DNA from: Chrysomallon squamiferum
Taxonomy: Eukaryota > Mollusca > Gastropoda > Neomphalida > Peltospiridae
Length of the DNA stretch: 64,000 bases
NCBI GenBank assembly: GCA_012295275.1
Contig: CM022666.1
Location: forward strand, 4,684,887 to 4,748,886
Direction of reading: 5' to 3'
In this document: positions 61,761 through 64,000 of the stretch, one piece after another
How positions within the stretch are numbered: the first letter of the stretch is position 1
How the letters are laid out: every line of letters starts with the position of its first letter
Translations under genes and position numbers: made by a program
The notes under the pieces: generated by a model
What the model saw: the letters and a program-made list of their open reading frames with translations, nothing else
Databases searched by the model: none
Told to the model about the DNA's origin: nothing

Positions 61761-63229
61761 GCTTTTGTCTGTGCGAGTGTTGAACATCTCGAAGAAATTA
61801 TGTTTGTCTGTATACGGGTAATAATACCCCAACCATTTTAGTACCATGCCCCACTTTTTTATCACAGATTTCATCATGTCCCGCATCCGTTAATTGTTTA
61901 GTATGATATAACAATATCAGTTTTGAAGAAGTATAACATAAATAAATTGTATCTTTCAAATAAAACTAAAGGGTTTAACTTCAAATTTTATCAAATAAAA
62001 TCCATTTTATAATGTGTATAACATATCTACCATCAGATTAAATAAATTCAATTACAATCAATTAATGAGACCCTTGAGCCTGATGTCTACTGCAAAGAGA
62101 TTTTATCCGAGGCAGAAATTTTGTTAATTTCAGTCTCAAGTCGCCTCGTTTAGTGATATCCAGACGGTTTCTTTTCTTCAGTACTAAGTCATTCACAGCA
62201 CTAAATCCACATTCCACTAACTATGACGATGGGAATGGTAACAGTAGTTTTCTTGTCAAACTACTTGTATTTGGATATTTAGCTTGTGTTTCTTCACAGA
62301 GCCACATCATTGTTCCTTTATTTTAATCGAGTCATCATTTTGTAATTCTGAAAGTTCTCCTTGATACTCCATGGTTACATCTGACAGATCCACTAGCAAT
62401 GGCTGAGTCATCCAAGATGGATAATTAATTTCTTTCAAATCAGAAAATCTGAAGTTGAAATCGCTTACCATTATTTTTAAGTGCTCCACAATAACAAGAC
62501 AAGTAGCATCTGTTACCTCACATTTATTCAGCCAATAAAATTGTTCAAATTTTTTGACAGAAATATTTTCTGGGGATAATTCCAGAAGTGATATAAAGCC
62601 AATTATCTTGGCCTTTGAATTAACAAGAGTCATATTTGTTCCTTGGAGCTCCTTATTTAAGACACTGAGTTTTTCAAATATATCTGCTAAATAACTGACA
62701 AGTTCTTTACCATCAACTGTCAGTAACAGATTCATATAAGGTTTGTCATCCAAGAACTCACTAAGAATATCAAATAAATCCATGAATCTTTTCAGGCAAT
62801 TCCCCTTTGATAACCACCTTACATCAGTATGAAGTAATAATCTTACATAGTCCTCATTTTGATCCTTGCAAAATTGTTTGAAAAGACGCTCACATTTGGC
62901 ATTAGCTTTTATAGCGTTGATGCATTTTATAACTGCATTCAATGTCTCGTTTAGAACAGGGGAAACCTTTTTGGAAACTAAATTCTGTCTATGAATAACA
63001 CAATGCACTAACAACATTTGGGGATTTTCGTCTTTCAACAATTTTAAAACTCCATTTTTCTTGCCCATCATCATTGATTACAGGTTGTAATTACAATTTA
63101 AATTTATAATTTTTACCCATATAGGGTAAAATAAAAAAAATGTTGATATTACTATATTTTTTATATTGCCCCCCTATTATTATTCAATTGCCCCCCAGTG
63201 AGGCGTAGGCCTTACGTTGGGAATCACTG
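61742..63229 (-). mobile_element. hAT-type transposon lying in LINE ORF1 sequence
   Basis: LINE ORF1 sequence occurs on both sides (zinc knuckle part below 61,740, N-terminus above 63,300). The right end reads GTTGGGAATCACTG, typical of hAT inverted repeats; the left end CAGTACCCCAAC is an imperfect match and I see no clear 8-bp target duplication, so the left boundary is approximate. Confidence 0.55.
62070..63074 (-). pseudogene. hAT transposase C-terminal part (ZBED5/SCAND3-like)
   Basis: A 255-codon open frame (62,307-63,074) starting in the catalytic core: MMMGKKNGVLKLLKDENPQM, LLVHCVIHRQNLVSKK, HTDVRWLSKGNCLKRF. It continues past a stop, in a shifted frame, with the hAT dimerisation region (LVECGFSAVNDLVLKKRNRL, about 62,110-62,240). 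This matches the domesticated-like hAT transposases common in animals. The DNA-binding N-terminus is missing. Confidence 0.82.
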
Positions 63230-63289
63230 CCCTAAATCCTTGGAGATGTATTTGTGAAGTGAGATTGGTGTAGTGTCAATGTTTTTTGT

Positions 63290-63610
63290 TTGTTTGGGGG
63301 TTTTTTTGTGGAACACAATGGTAGCTTGGTGTTGAATATGTTGGGTTTTTTTCTTCTCATCGTTTCTCAAATATTTGTATCGCTTTCGTTTTCGTTTTCA
63401 GTGTCGGTGTCGCGTAGGTTTCGATTTATGATTTTTTGTTCTGCTGTTTCCTCTGAGTCAGAATGTATGTGTGTGGATGTGTTGTCGTTTCTATTTTTCT
63501 TTTGAGTTAGGGCTCCTGTCCCTTGGTCGTTTGGGAACTCTAGTTTCCATTTCTGAGTCGTCAGAGACGCCGCTGTTTGTTTTCGTATACGTGGTTGCCA
63601 TTTTGACTGG
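63290..63610 (-). pseudogene. I-like LINE ORF1 N-terminus
   Basis: From ATG at about 63,602 the minus strand reads MATTYTKTNSGVSDDSEMET, RVPKRPRDRSPNSKEK and a stop near 63,500. This is plausibly the start of ORF1 of the same LINE, interrupted by the hAT element. Confidence 0.55.
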
Positions 63611-64000
63611 TTGTAGTGTAATTGTTTCTGGATAATTCGATTCTAAATATATAGACACGCTATATTAATTTTAAAAAGTCTGAAGTTTTCGTAACTGACT
63701 TTGAGACCAAGATAAAGATGAAAGGTATGTTGGTATTTGAGATTGCGGAAAGAAAAAAGAGAAAAGAACAAACAGTAAAAATAAGAAAATTAATAAAGGT
63801 AATAATAAAACAAATCTATACAAAAAATACAAATAATAGAATCTAAAAATAAAATCAATAAAGTAAATGATACTGTATCTTTTGTTTTCGAATTCCGCTC
63901 AGCAAAGCACAATCCTTGGGTGAACAGTCGTCACAGCTTCTCTTCCAAGCTCACAACGAGTCGGTTAGAAAACGTGTGTCGCAGGGAAATAGTTCTGAGA
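63611..64000. other. AT-rich end of window, no gene seen
   Basis: No supported feature; A-rich stretch at 63,750-63,860 and a moderately GC-richer end. Confidence 0.4.

Overview
The window is AT-rich, intron-containing animal DNA: GT-AG introns of metazoan size, dense microsatellites, Ty3-type LTR elements, an I-like non-LTR retrotransposon, hAT and Tigger/pogo DNA transposons, and an invertebrate-looking TNF ligand. A mollusc or related lophotrochozoan, perhaps a cephalopod given the microsatellite load, is my best guess, held weakly. There is no ribosomal RNA, tRNA or CRISPR.

The main feature is a large inverted duplication carrying a TNF-superfamily ligand gene. The left arm (1 to about 9,885) and right arm (about 28,710 to 39,000) mirror each other around about 19,300. 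Each holds a four-exon TNF ligand (minus strand 7,794-9,740; plus strand 28,857-30,854), the last two exons of an unrelated single-pass membrane protein on the opposite strand, a transmembrane-segment exon in tandem, an 84-bp minisatellite, GA/CT and ATT arrays, and a terminal array of GAACATC/TGTACA words. The right TNF gene reads through as 264 codons. The left copy has one extra base at the exon 3 donor, which shifts exon 4 out of frame.

The left arm ends at 9,885 inside an LTR-retrotransposon leader. From there a second, more decayed inverted relationship links about 9,890-21,100 with about 39,000-53,440. It carries LTR blocks with a primer-binding-site-like sequence, three short ORF-like families (called A, B and C here), and remnants of TNF exons 1, 2 and 4. 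The core (21,500-28,450) has another inverted pair with a membrane-protein exon, a Tigger element and a 200-N assembly gap.

From 53,245 to the end the window is nested transposons: a decayed Ty3-type gag, two damaged copies of one I-like LINE (the first interrupted by a stray TNF exon 1 fragment), a 2.2-kb LTR-derived tandem array with CTCTGT tracts, and a hAT transposase fragment lying in LINE ORF1 sequence. The TNF ligand (predicted type II membrane cytokine) and the small membrane protein are the only cellular genes I can support. The rest of the non-mobile sequence looks like multiply duplicated fragments of the same locus.
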